From: Clostridia bacterium | GTDB taxonomy: Bacteria; Bacillota; Clostridia; Oscillospirales; Acutalibacteraceae | Length of the DNA stretch: 6,785 nucleotides | Assembly: GCA_030536195.1 (NCBI GenBank) | Contig: JAUNQL010000058.1 | Coordinates: forward strand, 1 to 6,785 | Direction of reading: 5' to 3' | In this document: positions 1 through 6,015 of the stretch, in pieces | Position numbering within the stretch: the first letter of the stretch is position 1 | Layout: each line of letters opens with the position of its first letter | The notes under the pieces: model-generated | What the model was told of the DNA's origin: nothing | Database searches by the model: none | Seen by the model: the letters and a program-made list of their open reading frames with translations, nothing else | Program-made: the position numbers and the translations under genes

Positions 1-660
1 AAAACTGAAAAGAAAACAGAGACTTAGAAGAATGAACCTGCTAAGAAAAAGACTTCAAAAGAAAAGAAGCCAGCTGAAAAGAAGAATACAACTAAGAAGT
101 CAACTACAACTGAAAAGAAATCTACTACAACAAAGAAAAAAGCTCCTCCTAAAAAAACGGAGGAACCTGTTGTTGAAGAACCGAAAGTTGAGCCAGAGGC
201 ACCTGCTGAAGTTGAAGTAATTGAGCCAGTTCCAGAGGAAAAGCCAATTGTTTTCCAGTGGCATCTAGTAACGATATTCTTGCTTGTAGGACTTGTTTCA
301 ATCTATGGACTGTTCTTGTTTAAGGAGAGCGTTAGGACTGCAAGAGAGGCTGCTTGGGCAGCTGATCATCCAACAGAGGCAGTTGTAACAACTAAGAGTC
401 CACAGATGAACAAGAAGAAACGAGAAGAGACAACAGAGTGGGCTGTTCGCTATGATTGGGAGTTGCCAACTGAGGAGGAAACAGAGGAGGAGACAACAGC
501 TGCTCCAGCTGTAACTACTACTCAGGCTGCAACAACTACTACAACTAAAGCACCTGCACCAACACCGACGCCAGAACCAGCGGACGATCCAGTGACTCCA
601 CCGGTAGATCCAACTCCACCAGAGCCAGTAGAGCCGGAGACTCCACCGGTAGAAGGATAA
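1..660 (+). CDS. Lys/Thr-rich single-pass membrane protein, 5'-truncated and interrupted by an in-frame TAG
   Basis: I do not recognise a family. The frame is open from 28 to the stop at 658-660 (210 codons). It gives a strongly basic Lys/Thr/Pro region (28-160, with KKSTTT twice), an acidic Pro/Glu/Val stretch (160-250), one hydrophobic segment from Trp at 259 to Phe at 319, then a Thr/Pro/Glu-rich tail to the end. The likely topology is a cytoplasmic basic N-terminus, one membrane span and an exposed flexible tail, so a surface or envelope role is inferred. The same frame upstream of 25 also reads Lys/Thr/Glu-rich (KTEKKTET), as if one gene continues through the TAG at 25-27. No ATG or GTG follows the TAG before the span; the first usable start is a TTG at 280, inside the membrane segment and without a ribosome site. 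A nonsense mutation, a sequencing error or a non-standard start could each explain this. A gene caller may report only 280-660. Confidence 0.6.
594..653 (+). repeat. 15-bp direct repeat in the Pro-rich tail
   Basis: GACTCCACCGGTAGA occurs identically at 594-608 and 639-653, exactly 45 bases (15 codons) apart and in the same frame. It encodes the repeated TPPV element of the Pro/Glu-rich C-terminus. It looks like a short in-frame coding duplication within low-complexity sequence, not a mobile or regulatory repeat. Confidence 0.6.
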
Positions 661-664
661 AAGA

Positions 665-701
665 AAATCCCTTGAGGAATTCCTCAAGGGATTTGTTTTT
701 T
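665..701. terminator. Palindromic terminator between convergent genes
   Basis: Positions 665-694 form a perfect 30-bp palindrome with arms AAATCCCTTGAGGAA and its complement, centred on GAATTC. On the + strand it is followed by G and six T (696-701), a standard intrinsic terminator for the membrane-protein gene ending at 660. The T-run overlaps the stop codon of the leftward gene (700-702). On the - strand the hairpin is followed by TCTTTTA, so it can probably also terminate the leftward lipoprotein gene. Confidence 0.9.
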
Positions 702-1962
702 AGTATTGAACTGCCCAACGTTCGAGCATAAGGATTGCAAGTGAAGTGTTGACTGTTACGTCGCCTTCGTCTGCACGAATTGCAAGGATTGTTGGAACTT
801 GATCGATTACATAGTCGAGCTGGTAACCATCGTACCAAATCTGTGCCTGGAGCATTGGAGCGTAAGCTTTGCTTTCAGTTTCAACCTGAATAGCCTTAGC
901 CTGAGCTGTTGCACCAGAGTAGATTGTTGATGGGTGAAGGACGTTGAGACATGTCTGAGAATACTCTGATGTGTACTCTGGGTCGTCCTTTAATACGATT
1001 GTTACGTTGTAGTAACCATCCTGGTATGTACAGTTTGCTGACCTTACCATAGAAGTTGTGAGCTTGCTTGCTGTGTCAGTGTATGTATCTGATGGGAACT
1101 CCTCTTGTGCCTGAGCACCTGTAAATACTTTTACAGTTGAGTTGATTGATGGGCCGTTTGCAATGCCAAGCCAGTTCTTAAGTAAACTTGTTGAGAGGCC
1201 TGCTGCAGTGCTGCCTGTATCATATTCGAGTTCCTGGATAACTCGGTTTGTTCTAGCAACAGCAGTTGCTTTAGTAATTACATTGTTAGCAGCCAAGTTG
1301 TAGAGTGCAACGATGTCAGAAACGCTTGTGAATGTCTGAGGTGCGCTCTTTGGTGCACTGGATGCATCTCTTGCTGGTGGGTTAAAGTTCACTGTTTGAG
1401 ATTGTGTTGGATTCTGAGTGGACTTTGTTGTACCAGAAGATTTCTTGGTTGTTGATTTAGTAGAATCAACTTTCTTAACAGCTTTAACTTGATAGTAGTA
1501 CTGTGTGCCTGATACAGCAGTCTTATCTGTGTAAGATGTAGCTGTTGTTGTATCGAGGTATGTGTATGTACCGTTCTTGCTAGTGCTGCGGTAGATATTG
1601 TACTTGATAGCGCCTGATACTGCATTCCACTTGAATGTTGGATAACCGCTCTTGGCAGTTGTTGCAGATGAGAAGACACTTGTACCACCGAATGAAACAG
1701 GTACGTCCTCATATGTCTGAGATGAGTAGCTACCGCCACTTGAGTATGCGATAGTGCCTGCCTCCTCAGCAAGTGTGTCCTCTAAATCGCCATTCTCGAG
1801 GTAAGCCCAGATGTCGATATCGCTGCCGTCTGAATGAGTGGTTGTTACCTTTTTCTTAGTTGTTAAGACAGCTTCATCGTCGTCATCTTTGTTACAAGCT
1901 GAGAATGAGAGGATGAGTAGCATTGTTAAAAGTATTGCTAAAACTTTCTTTAATGAATTCAT
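700..1962 (-). CDS. Lipoprotein with a fibronectin type III-like domain and unknown C-terminal domain
   Basis: The 420-residue product starts with a basic n-region, a hydrophobic core and the lipobox SFSAC with Cys at residue 23, so it should be lipid-anchored on the outer face of the membrane. An Asp-rich and Thr/Lys-rich spacer follows (residues 24-55). Residues about 93-162 resemble a fibronectin type III module (PTFKWNAVSGAIKYNIYRS, then a YYYQVKAV strand). A Ser/Thr/Lys/Gln linker (163-210) leads to a C-terminal domain (about 211-420) that I do not recognise. That domain has only two Cys, at 311 and 338, which could form a disulfide. No catalytic motif is visible, so a binding or adhesion role is inference only. 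The ATG at 1962-1960 is preceded by GGGAGGT at 7-nt-type spacing and by a good promoter, so the start is well supported. The gene stands alone, convergent with the gene at its left and divergent from the permease at its right. Confidence 0.88.
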   Translation of the reverse strand: MNSLKKVLAILLTMLLILSFSACNKDDDDEAVLTTKKKVTTTHSDGSDIDIWAYLENGDLEDTLAEEAGTIAYSSGGSYSSQTYEDVPVSFGGTSVFSSATTAKSGYPTFKWNAVSGAIKYNIYRSTSKNGTYTYLDTTTATSYTDKTAVSGTQYYYQVKAVKKVDSTKSTTKKSSGTTKSTQNPTQSQTVNFNPPARDASSAPKSAPQTFTSVSDIVALYNLAANNVITKATAVARTNRVIQELEYDTGSTAAGLSTSLLKNWLGIANGPSINSTVKVFTGAQAQEEFPSDTYTDTASKLTTSMVRSANCTYQDGYYNVTIVLKDDPEYTSEYSQTCLNVLHPSTIYSGATAQAKAIQVETESKAYAPMLQAQIWYDGYQLDYVIDQVPTILAIRADEGDVTVNTSLAILMLERWAVQY

Positions 1963-1966
1963 AATT

Positions 1967-1973
1967 ACCTCCC
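1967..1973 (-). promoter_or_regulatory. Ribosome binding site of the FN3 lipoprotein gene
   Basis: Read on the - strand this is GGGAGGT, four bases before the ATG whose first base is 1962. It is a near-consensus Shine-Dalgarno sequence and fixes the start codon. Confidence 0.85.
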
Positions 1974-1991
1974 GCTATACGCGTAGGATAT

Positions 1992-2020
1992 ATTATAAAA
2001 GAAGTTATCCTTGTTTGCAA
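1992..2020 (-). promoter_or_regulatory. Sigma-A-type promoter of the FN3 lipoprotein gene
   Basis: On the - strand a TTGCAA -35 box (2015-2020, four of six consensus bases) lies 17 bp before a perfect TATAAT -10 box (1992-1997). Transcription would begin near 1985, giving a leader of about 23 nt before the ATG. The -10 match and the ideal spacing make this convincing. Confidence 0.75.
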
Positions 2021-2039
2021 GTGTTGTCTGTGATAAGAT
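2011..2039 (+). promoter_or_regulatory. Probable extended -10 promoter of the AEC permease gene
   Basis: On the + strand TGATAAGAT (2031-2039) is an extended -10 element (TG, one base, TAAGAT). A weak -35 candidate TTGTTT (2011-2016) lies 17 bp upstream. Transcription would start near 2046, just before the ribosome site. The element overlaps the -35 region of the divergent lipoprotein promoter. The -35 match is poor, so confidence is moderate. Confidence 0.5.
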
Positions 2040-2063
2040 ATTTTTCAGTTGGTAGGTGATTTG

Positions 2064-2990
2064 ATGCTACAAAATTTCATAATTGTTGCGAATCAAGTTG
2101 CTGTTCTATTTATCTTAATGGCACTTGGAATAGTATCAAACAAGTTACATTGGCTTGATGATAAGGCAGTAAAGAGTGTGACTAATATAGTTCTCTATTT
2201 TGTTACACCTTGCGTAATCATAAATTCGTTTTCAAGGGAAGTTGAAAAGTCCTTAATTTATGGATTGATTATCACTGCTGTTGTTGCAGCATTGACCTTT
2301 GGATTTTCAATTGCGTTTGCACATCTTTGGATTCGTGACAAGGATCCAGATGTTGAGCGAGTTTATCGCTATGCAGCGATTTTTGGTAACTGTGGATTCA
2401 TGGCTTTGCCACTTGAGGAAGCGGTGCTAGGCGACATAGGTACGTTCTATGGAGCCGTTTACATAGCAGTATTTAACCTCATAGTTTGGACCTATGGTGT
2501 CTGGCTTATGAGCGGAGATAAGAGCAATGTAAAGGCAAAAGCCTTGACAACTAACCCTGGACTTATCGGAACTGTCATAGGAATACTGATTTTGGTATGT
2601 GGAATAAAGCTTCCAAATCTCATAGCTACGCCGATTAGCTATATGGCTAGTCTCAACACGCCACTTCCTATGATTATCATTGGTTACTATCTTGGTAACC
2701 TAAGCGTTAAGAAATTGGTATCTAACAAGAAACAGTATTTAATCGCACTTTATCGATTGATTTTGTTCCCGGCCGTAACACTCCTTATGGTGTGGATGGC
2801 CAAGGTTGATCCAATTATTATGGTTGTCTGCACAATCGCATCTGCAGCACCAACTGCTGCAAACACTGCGATGTTTGCAACACTCTATGGCAAGGATGCC
2901 GAGCTTGGCGCACAGATAATGTCTGTGACAACCCTCATCTCACTTATCACGCTACCTCTGCTTGTAGCGTTCGCACAATTTATATCATAA
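2064..2990 (+). CDS. AEC (auxin efflux carrier) family permease
   Basis: The 308-residue product is highly hydrophobic, with about ten predicted membrane segments in two halves separated by a more polar loop near residues 150-165. Family hallmarks are visible: VTPCVII with Pro49, the FGNCGFMALPL motif (residues 107-117), TNPGLIG (163-169), the TPLPMIIIGYYLGN segment (about 199-212) and SAAPTAANTAMFATLYG (about 260-276). AEC proteins export or exchange small organic anions such as malate, or amino acids; the substrate cannot be read from this sequence. I chose the ATG at 2064 because AGGTG lies 6-7 nt upstream. A TTG at 2049 would add five residues but lacks a ribosome site. The length is normal for the family, with no sign of damage. 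It is divergent from the FN3 lipoprotein gene and followed by a hairpin, so it may be a single-gene unit. Confidence 0.93.
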   Translation: MLQNFIIVANQVAVLFILMALGIVSNKLHWLDDKAVKSVTNIVLYFVTPCVIINSFSREVEKSLIYGLIITAVVAALTFGFSIAFAHLWIRDKDPDVERVYRYAAIFGNCGFMALPLEEAVLGDIGTFYGAVYIAVFNLIVWTYGVWLMSGDKSNVKAKALTTNPGLIGTVIGILILVCGIKLPNLIATPISYMASLNTPLPMIIIGYYLGNLSVKKLVSNKKQYLIALYRLILFPAVTLLMVWMAKVDPIIMVVCTIASAAPTAANTAMFATLYGKDAELGAQIMSVTTLISLITLPLLVAFAQFIS

Positions 2991-2992
2991 AA

Positions 2993-3039
2993 AATGCCCT
3001 CCATTAAGACTTCTTTAAGAAATGGAGGGTATTCTTGTA
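2993..3039 (+). terminator. Hairpin after the permease gene, moderately convincing terminator
   Basis: AATGCCCTCCATT (2993-3005) pairs with AATGGAGGGTATT (3021-3033), a 13-pair stem with one G-U pair and a 15-nt loop. The downstream tract is only mildly T-rich (CTTGTA), so termination may be incomplete and some readthrough into the lipoprotein gene at 3066 is possible. It begins two bases after the permease stop codon. Confidence 0.65.
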
Positions 3040-3051
3040 CCATAAATTTTT

Positions 3052-3058
3052 AAAGGAG
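3052..3058 (+). promoter_or_regulatory. Ribosome binding site of the Cthe_2159-like lipoprotein gene
   Basis: AAAGGAG lies 7 nt before the ATG at 3066 and fixes the start. No strong promoter is visible in the short gap after the hairpin. TACCAT (3038-3043) with TTAAGA (3015-3020) at 17-bp spacing is only a weak candidate. Confidence 0.8.
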
Positions 3059-3065
3059 TGCTTTC

Positions 3066-4487
3066 ATGAGAAAGATTCTAGCGCTATTGCTCGCAGCTAC
3101 TATGGTAATTGGCCTTACTGCTTGCAGTACTACTTCGGTCAAAACAAATTCGGATGCTATACAGATTGTACTTTCAAAGAATAGTGCAACAATAGATGGG
3201 CAGAAGGTTGAGGAATTTGATTATACTTGGCATGCTGACCCGTCAACAGTTCATGACGATGTCAAGAACTGTCCTGCTGAATACTATGAGGGCGAGGAGC
3301 CATCAACCGATGCGGCAGTTTATATAGCTCACGATATTATTTACTATCCAGAACTTGATACAGATGGATTTAAACTTGTAAACTACGACGGTGAGCAGGA
3401 ATATGCCTATTACTATACCTGCGATGAATATAAGGATTTCATCTTTGCGACATTGCCGGCAGGCAGTGGCGCTGTTCCAGAGGAAATGATGCACAGCGAA
3501 AAGGAAGCATTTGATAATCCTGTACTTCATATTACTAAGGCTGGTACATACGAAATCTCAGGTGAATGGCATGGTCAGATTTTAATCAATCTTGGTGATA
3601 AGGACGAGACATTCGCCGATGAGAAAGCAAGGGTAACTATCATCTTAAACGGTGTTGATGTTACTTGTGATGTAGCACCTGCATTTATGGCCTATAGCGC
3701 ATACGAGTGCGACAACACTTGGGAGGACCAAAATTCTTGGAGTGCGGATGTTGATACCAAAGACGCTGGCGTAAACATTGTTATTGCAGATGATTCTGAG
3801 AATAACTTTACTGGTTCTAATGTTTTTAGAATGCTTAAGGCAAAGCTCAAGGATGATGAGGACAAGTCAGAAGTGCCAACCCAGAAGAAGGCACATAAGA
3901 TAGACGGAGCATTCTATTCATACGTTTCAATGAACATTGATGGTGAGGAAGACGACACAGGTGTACTGAATATCATATCAACAACCTATGAGGGACTTGA
4001 TACAGAATTACATCTCACAATCAATGGTGGTATTATCAATATCAAGGCTCAGGATGATGGTATTAATGTAAATGAGGACGATGTGTCTGTATTTACTATG
4101 AACGATGGCAAACTCACAATCTATGCTGGTCTTGGCACTGAGGGTGACGGCATCGATTCCAACGGATATATCGTTATAAACGGCGGTACACTTTATGCTG
4201 TCGCAAGCCCATTTAGCGACAATGGATTGGACGCAAGCTGTGGATATGAGATTAAGGGCGGCACAGTTGTCACTATGGGCTCAGACATGGGTGGCTCATC
4301 ATTCCAGTTCTATCTTGATGGTGAACAACAGTATACGAACAGAGAGGGCGCGCAGCAGATGCAGCCGCAGGGAGGCGGGGAGCCTCCGCAGGGCGACATG
4401 CAAGAGCCACCAGAGGGCCAGCCTGGTGGACAACCAGGCGGACAGCCAGGTGAGGGCGAACAGCCACCAGAAAAACCAATGGCATAA
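3066..4487 (+). CDS. Lipoprotein with Cthe_2159-like (DUF4353) carbohydrate-binding beta-helix domain
   Basis: The 473-residue product has a signal peptide ending in the lipobox LTAC with Cys at residue 20, so it should be anchored on the outer membrane face. Residues about 30-150 form a less conserved N-terminal region. From about 153 the pattern fits the Cthe_2159/DUF4353 family: ITKAGTYEISGEWHGQI, a VTIILNGVDVTC strand, GVNIVIADDSENNFTG, then a series of short beta-helix rungs with DDGIN (residues 330-334), GDGIDSNG (360-367), INGGTLYAV (371-379) and a GLDA turn. The Asp/Asn-Gly turns are plausible calcium ligands. The Clostridium thermocellum prototype is a parallel beta-helix protein that binds acidic sugars or cellulose, so plant polysaccharide binding at the cell surface is the likely role, by homology only. 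Residues about 428-473 form a Gln/Pro/Gly/Glu-rich tail with GQPG three times. Length and both ends look intact. Confidence 0.88.
   Translation: MRKILALLLAATMVIGLTACSTTSVKTNSDAIQIVLSKNSATIDGQKVEEFDYTWHADPSTVHDDVKNCPAEYYEGEEPSTDAAVYIAHDIIYYPELDTDGFKLVNYDGEQEYAYYYTCDEYKDFIFATLPAGSGAVPEEMMHSEKEAFDNPVLHITKAGTYEISGEWHGQILINLGDKDETFADEKARVTIILNGVDVTCDVAPAFMAYSAYECDNTWEDQNSWSADVDTKDAGVNIVIADDSENNFTGSNVFRMLKAKLKDDEDKSEVPTQKKAHKIDGAFYSYVSMNIDGEEDDTGVLNIISTTYEGLDTELHLTINGGIINIKAQDDGINVNEDDVSVFTMNDGKLTIYAGLGTEGDGIDSNGYIVINGGTLYAVASPFSDNGLDASCGYEIKGGTVVTMGSDMGGSSFQFYLDGEQQYTNREGAQQMQPQGGGEPPQGDMQEPPEGQPGGQPGGQPGEGEQPPEKPMA
4426..4452 (+). repeat. Short tandem coding repeat (GQPG)
   Basis: Imperfect 12-bp units encode GQPG three times in succession near the C-terminus of the lipoprotein, inside a longer Pro/Gly/Gln/Glu-rich tail. 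Units differ at third codon positions, so the peptide repeat is better kept than the DNA repeat. Boundaries are approximate. Confidence 0.55.
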
Positions 4488-4491
4488 AATT

Positions 4492-4526
4492 AAGGCCGAG
4501 AGGATGTCCTCTCGGCCTTGTGTTTT
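4492..4526. terminator. Strong hairpin terminator between convergent genes
   Basis: AAGGCCGAGAGGA (4492-4504) and its exact complement (4507-4519) form a 13-bp GC-rich stem around a two-base centre, four bases after the lipoprotein stop codon. The + strand continues GTGTTTTA and the - strand continues AATTTTATG, so both sides have a short U-rich tail. It probably terminates both the rightward lipoprotein gene and the leftward flavoprotein gene that stops at 4530. Confidence 0.88.
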
Positions 4527-4529
4527 ATC

Positions 4530-5462
4530 TTATTTCTTTTTCTTTTCTGATGCGCGCTTGTCGTTGATTTCCTTCATGTGTTCCTCAGTAATGAGTTCAA
4601 CGTTGTTTTCCTTTGCCCAGTTAACACAACCCATAAGAGCTGTCTTAAGGAATGGACGTGGAACCTTGTTAAGCATCATCAAAGCGTCGTCTGTGAACTT
4701 AATCTTGTCGTCGCAACGATCAGCTGCATAACGAAGAGAAGCAAGGTCAACTTCCTTAGCTGCTGGGATTGGCTCAGCGTGTGGCTTCTTGAACTTAGGG
4801 AATGGTGTGTACCAGAAGTTCTTAGAATCACGATAACCATAGTCAACAGGTACTGGAGGGAAGTCCTTGGCTGTAACGCCGTTAACGATAGCGTCATAGT
4901 ACTTCTTCTTCATGAGGATCTTGTCAATCTTAAGTACGAATGTTGCACCAAGAGGTGATGTGATACCGTTGAAGTTGTTGTATGGACCCTCATAACCGTC
5001 CATGCAACCTGGCTTCCACTTGCTACCATCCTCAAGTGAAGAATCCCATGTGCACTCGATTACCTGGAAAGCGTCAGTGATTACGAGTGGACGCTCCTTG
5101 TCATCTGGGTCAGCAATACCTGGTTCAAGTTTCCACTTGCAGTCAGGCATCTTGTCAGCAGATGGGCCAGGGAAACCAAGACGTACAGCTTCCTTGAAGA
5201 ACTTAGGATCATCAGGGATGAAGTTCATAGCGCACTTACCTGTACGAAGGATGTTCTGGCATGTGTTTGAGTTGTTACGGCAGTTAAGCATCATTGCATA
5301 GTATTCTCTACCTGCTACATAGTATGGAGCTACGAGAGAGTATGAACCGATGTTAATTGAACCGTCTGGATTTACAGTAGAAATACATACTGTAGGCATT
5401 GGGAAGAAGAGAGATGTCTGATAAAAATTATCAACAATTCTTAAATCTTCAAATGAGCTCAT
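4530..5462 (-). CDS. Flavin reductase-like FMN-binding protein with C-terminal PCP_red-like domain
   Basis: The 310-residue product opens with a flavin reductase-like split-barrel domain (about residues 12-195). Typical features are PTVCISTVNPDGSINIGSYS (residues 23-42), a conserved LNCRNNSNTCQNILRTGKCAMNF-type stretch at 59-81, and a late beta strand GATFVLKIDKILM. Such domains bind FMN and reduce flavins or act in small-molecule redox reactions; the substrate here is unknown. Residues about 253-303 (IKFTDDALMMLNKVP, then NVELITEEHMKEI) resemble PCP_red, the short helical domain at the C-terminus of dark-operative protochlorophyllide reductase subunit B, with the family's ALxxLxKVP start and ITEE end. 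Nine Cys are scattered through the chain, three at 61, 68 and 77. It ends in a Lys-rich tail. The ATG has GAAAGGGG seven nt upstream. It lies 39 bp after the MarR-type gene with no terminator between, so co-transcription is likely. The flavin domain is secure; the PCP_red match is by eye. Confidence 0.88.
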   Translation of the reverse strand: MSSFEDLRIVDNFYQTSLFFPMPTVCISTVNPDGSINIGSYSLVAPYYVAGREYYAMMLNCRNNSNTCQNILRTGKCAMNFIPDDPKFFKEAVRLGFPGPSADKMPDCKWKLEPGIADPDDKERPLVITDAFQVIECTWDSSLEDGSKWKPGCMDGYEGPYNNFNGITSPLGATFVLKIDKILMKKKYYDAIVNGVTAKDFPPVPVDYGYRDSKNFWYTPFPKFKKPHAEPIPAAKEVDLASLRYAADRCDDKIKFTDDALMMLNKVPRPFLKTALMGCVNWAKENNVELITEEHMKEINDKRASEKKKK

Positions 5463-5469
5463 TTTTATA

Positions 5470-5477
5470 CCCCTTTC
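5470..5477 (-). promoter_or_regulatory. Ribosome binding site of the flavoprotein gene
   Basis: Read on the - strand this is GAAAGGGG, seven bases before the ATG at 5462. It supports the chosen start. The 39-bp gap to the regulator gene contains no clear promoter or hairpin. Confidence 0.7.
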
Positions 5478-5501
5478 ATAACCTTTCGGCTTTTACACAA
5501 A

Positions 5502-5930
5502 TTATTTCTCGGCCTCGTCCTTGAGCCTCATGGCTTCTGCTAGTAACTTGTCTAGCATTGCTTCAAAAGAGGCTTGCTCGTCCTCTGAGAGGGCTTTTGA
5601 GACCTTTTCAACCCAGTCATCATAGATGTTGGCGGAATCCTTGATGAGATCCTTGCCAGCGTCTGTTAAATTGATGAGGTTTTGACGCCTATTTTCTGGA
5701 TTGACTGTACGTGTGATGAGTCCGCGCTGCTCGAGGGACTGGAGTGCCTTGGCAACAGTTGTCTTGTCGAGCATGTAGGACTTTGAAATAAGCTCCTGTG
5801 GAGCGTTTGGGTAGAAGTTGAGGAATGCGCAGATTGTGTACTCGGTGTCGTTGACGCCGAGGTCCTTGGTCACTGCGCGACCGTACTCTCTACCACAGCG
5901 AAAAAATAGTGTGAATTTGTTAAAGTCCAT
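5502..5930 (-). CDS. MarR-family winged helix-turn-helix transcriptional regulator
   Basis: The 142-residue product has the MarR layout: an N-terminal dimerisation helix (residues 3-22), a DTEYTICAFL helix, the recognition region SKSYMLDKTTVAKALQSLEQ (49-68), a GLITRTVNPENRRQNLINLT wing (70-89) with the family's Asn/Arg-Arg pattern, and C-terminal helices rich in Glu and Lys that complete the dimer interface. MarR proteins are dimeric repressors that often release DNA when bound by phenolic or other small ligands, or on Cys oxidation; Cys12 and Cys34 are present but no sensing role is shown. I start the gene at the ATG at 5930, not at the longer ATG at 5981. The latter lies at the predicted transcription start inside a palindrome, and the added 17 residues are merely the translated operator. 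A GGTGG element precedes 5930. It is probably the first gene of an operon with the downstream flavoprotein, and probably represses itself. Confidence 0.9.
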   Translation of the reverse strand: MDFNKFTLFFRCGREYGRAVTKDLGVNDTEYTICAFLNFYPNAPQELISKSYMLDKTTVAKALQSLEQRGLITRTVNPENRRQNLINLTDAGKDLIKDSANIYDDWVEKVSKALSEDEQASFEAMLDKLLAEAMRLKDEAEK

Positions 5931-5954
5931 ATTGCCACCGCCATGTGGGAATGT

Positions 5955-5983
5955 TTGAAATTTCAACAGTTGAAATTTCAACT
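5955..5983. promoter_or_regulatory. Tandem palindromic operator, probable MarR autoregulatory site
   Basis: TTGAAATTTCAA occurs twice as a perfect palindrome, at 5955-5966 and 5970-5981. The second extends to the 16-bp palindrome AGTTGAAATTTCAACT (5968-5983). The centres are 15 bp apart. The facing halves also make a third dyad, TTTCAAC-A-GTTGAAA (5961-5975). The block lies from just downstream of the -10 box through the predicted start of transcription, where a bound dimer would block RNA polymerase. Size and symmetry fit MarR-family operators; assignment to the adjacent regulator is inference. Confidence 0.8.
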
Positions 5984-5985
5984 AA

Positions 5986-6014
5986 AGTATATCACTTGTT
6001 CTAAAAAAGGTCAA
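5986..6014 (-). promoter_or_regulatory. Sigma-A-type promoter of the marR-like/flavoprotein operon
   Basis: On the - strand a TTGACC -35 box (6009-6014, five of six consensus bases) lies 17 bp before TATACT (5986-5991), itself preceded by TG at extended -10 spacing. Transcription should begin near 5979-5980, inside the operator, giving a leader of about 50 nt before the ATG at 5930. Confidence 0.85.
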
Positions 6015-6015
6015 T

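Noticed and set aside
25..27. TAG as a pyrrolysine or readthrough codon
   Set aside because: Nothing in the window suggests pyrrolysine machinery and no structured element follows; a point mutation or sequence error is simpler.
32..220. Open + frame giving a Lys/Leu/Arg/Gln-rich 62-residue peptide
   Set aside because: It is the +1-shifted reading of the Lys/Thr-rich coding region; composition is an artefact of AAG/AAA/ACT codons, and there is no ribosome site.
594..653. CRISPR-like or mobile repeat
   Set aside because: Only two short copies exist, in frame and in a Pro-rich coding tail; no regular spacer array.
298..838. Two - strand frames (298-687 and 545-838) rich in Cys, Trp and Ser
   Set aside because: They are antisense to the low-complexity membrane-protein gene and the end of the lipoprotein gene; no start signals and implausible composition.
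1389..1772. - strand frame of 127 residues inside the FN3 lipoprotein gene
   Set aside because: It is an out-of-frame shadow of the lipoprotein gene, His/Gln/Leu-rich with no domain or ribosome site.
2049..2063. TTG at 2049 as the permease start
   Set aside because: No ribosome site precedes it, while the ATG at 2064 has AGGTG at correct spacing and gives the usual family N-terminus.
4195..4958. Long + frames (4195-4731 and 4578-4958) across the convergent gene ends
   Set aside because: They are shadow frames: one overlaps the lipoprotein 3' end and runs through the terminator, the other is antisense to the flavoprotein gene; neither has start signals or a recognisable domain.
5002..5301. 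+ strand frame of 99 residues antisense to the flavoprotein gene
   Set aside because: It is wholly inside a well-supported gene on the other strand, with no ribosome site.
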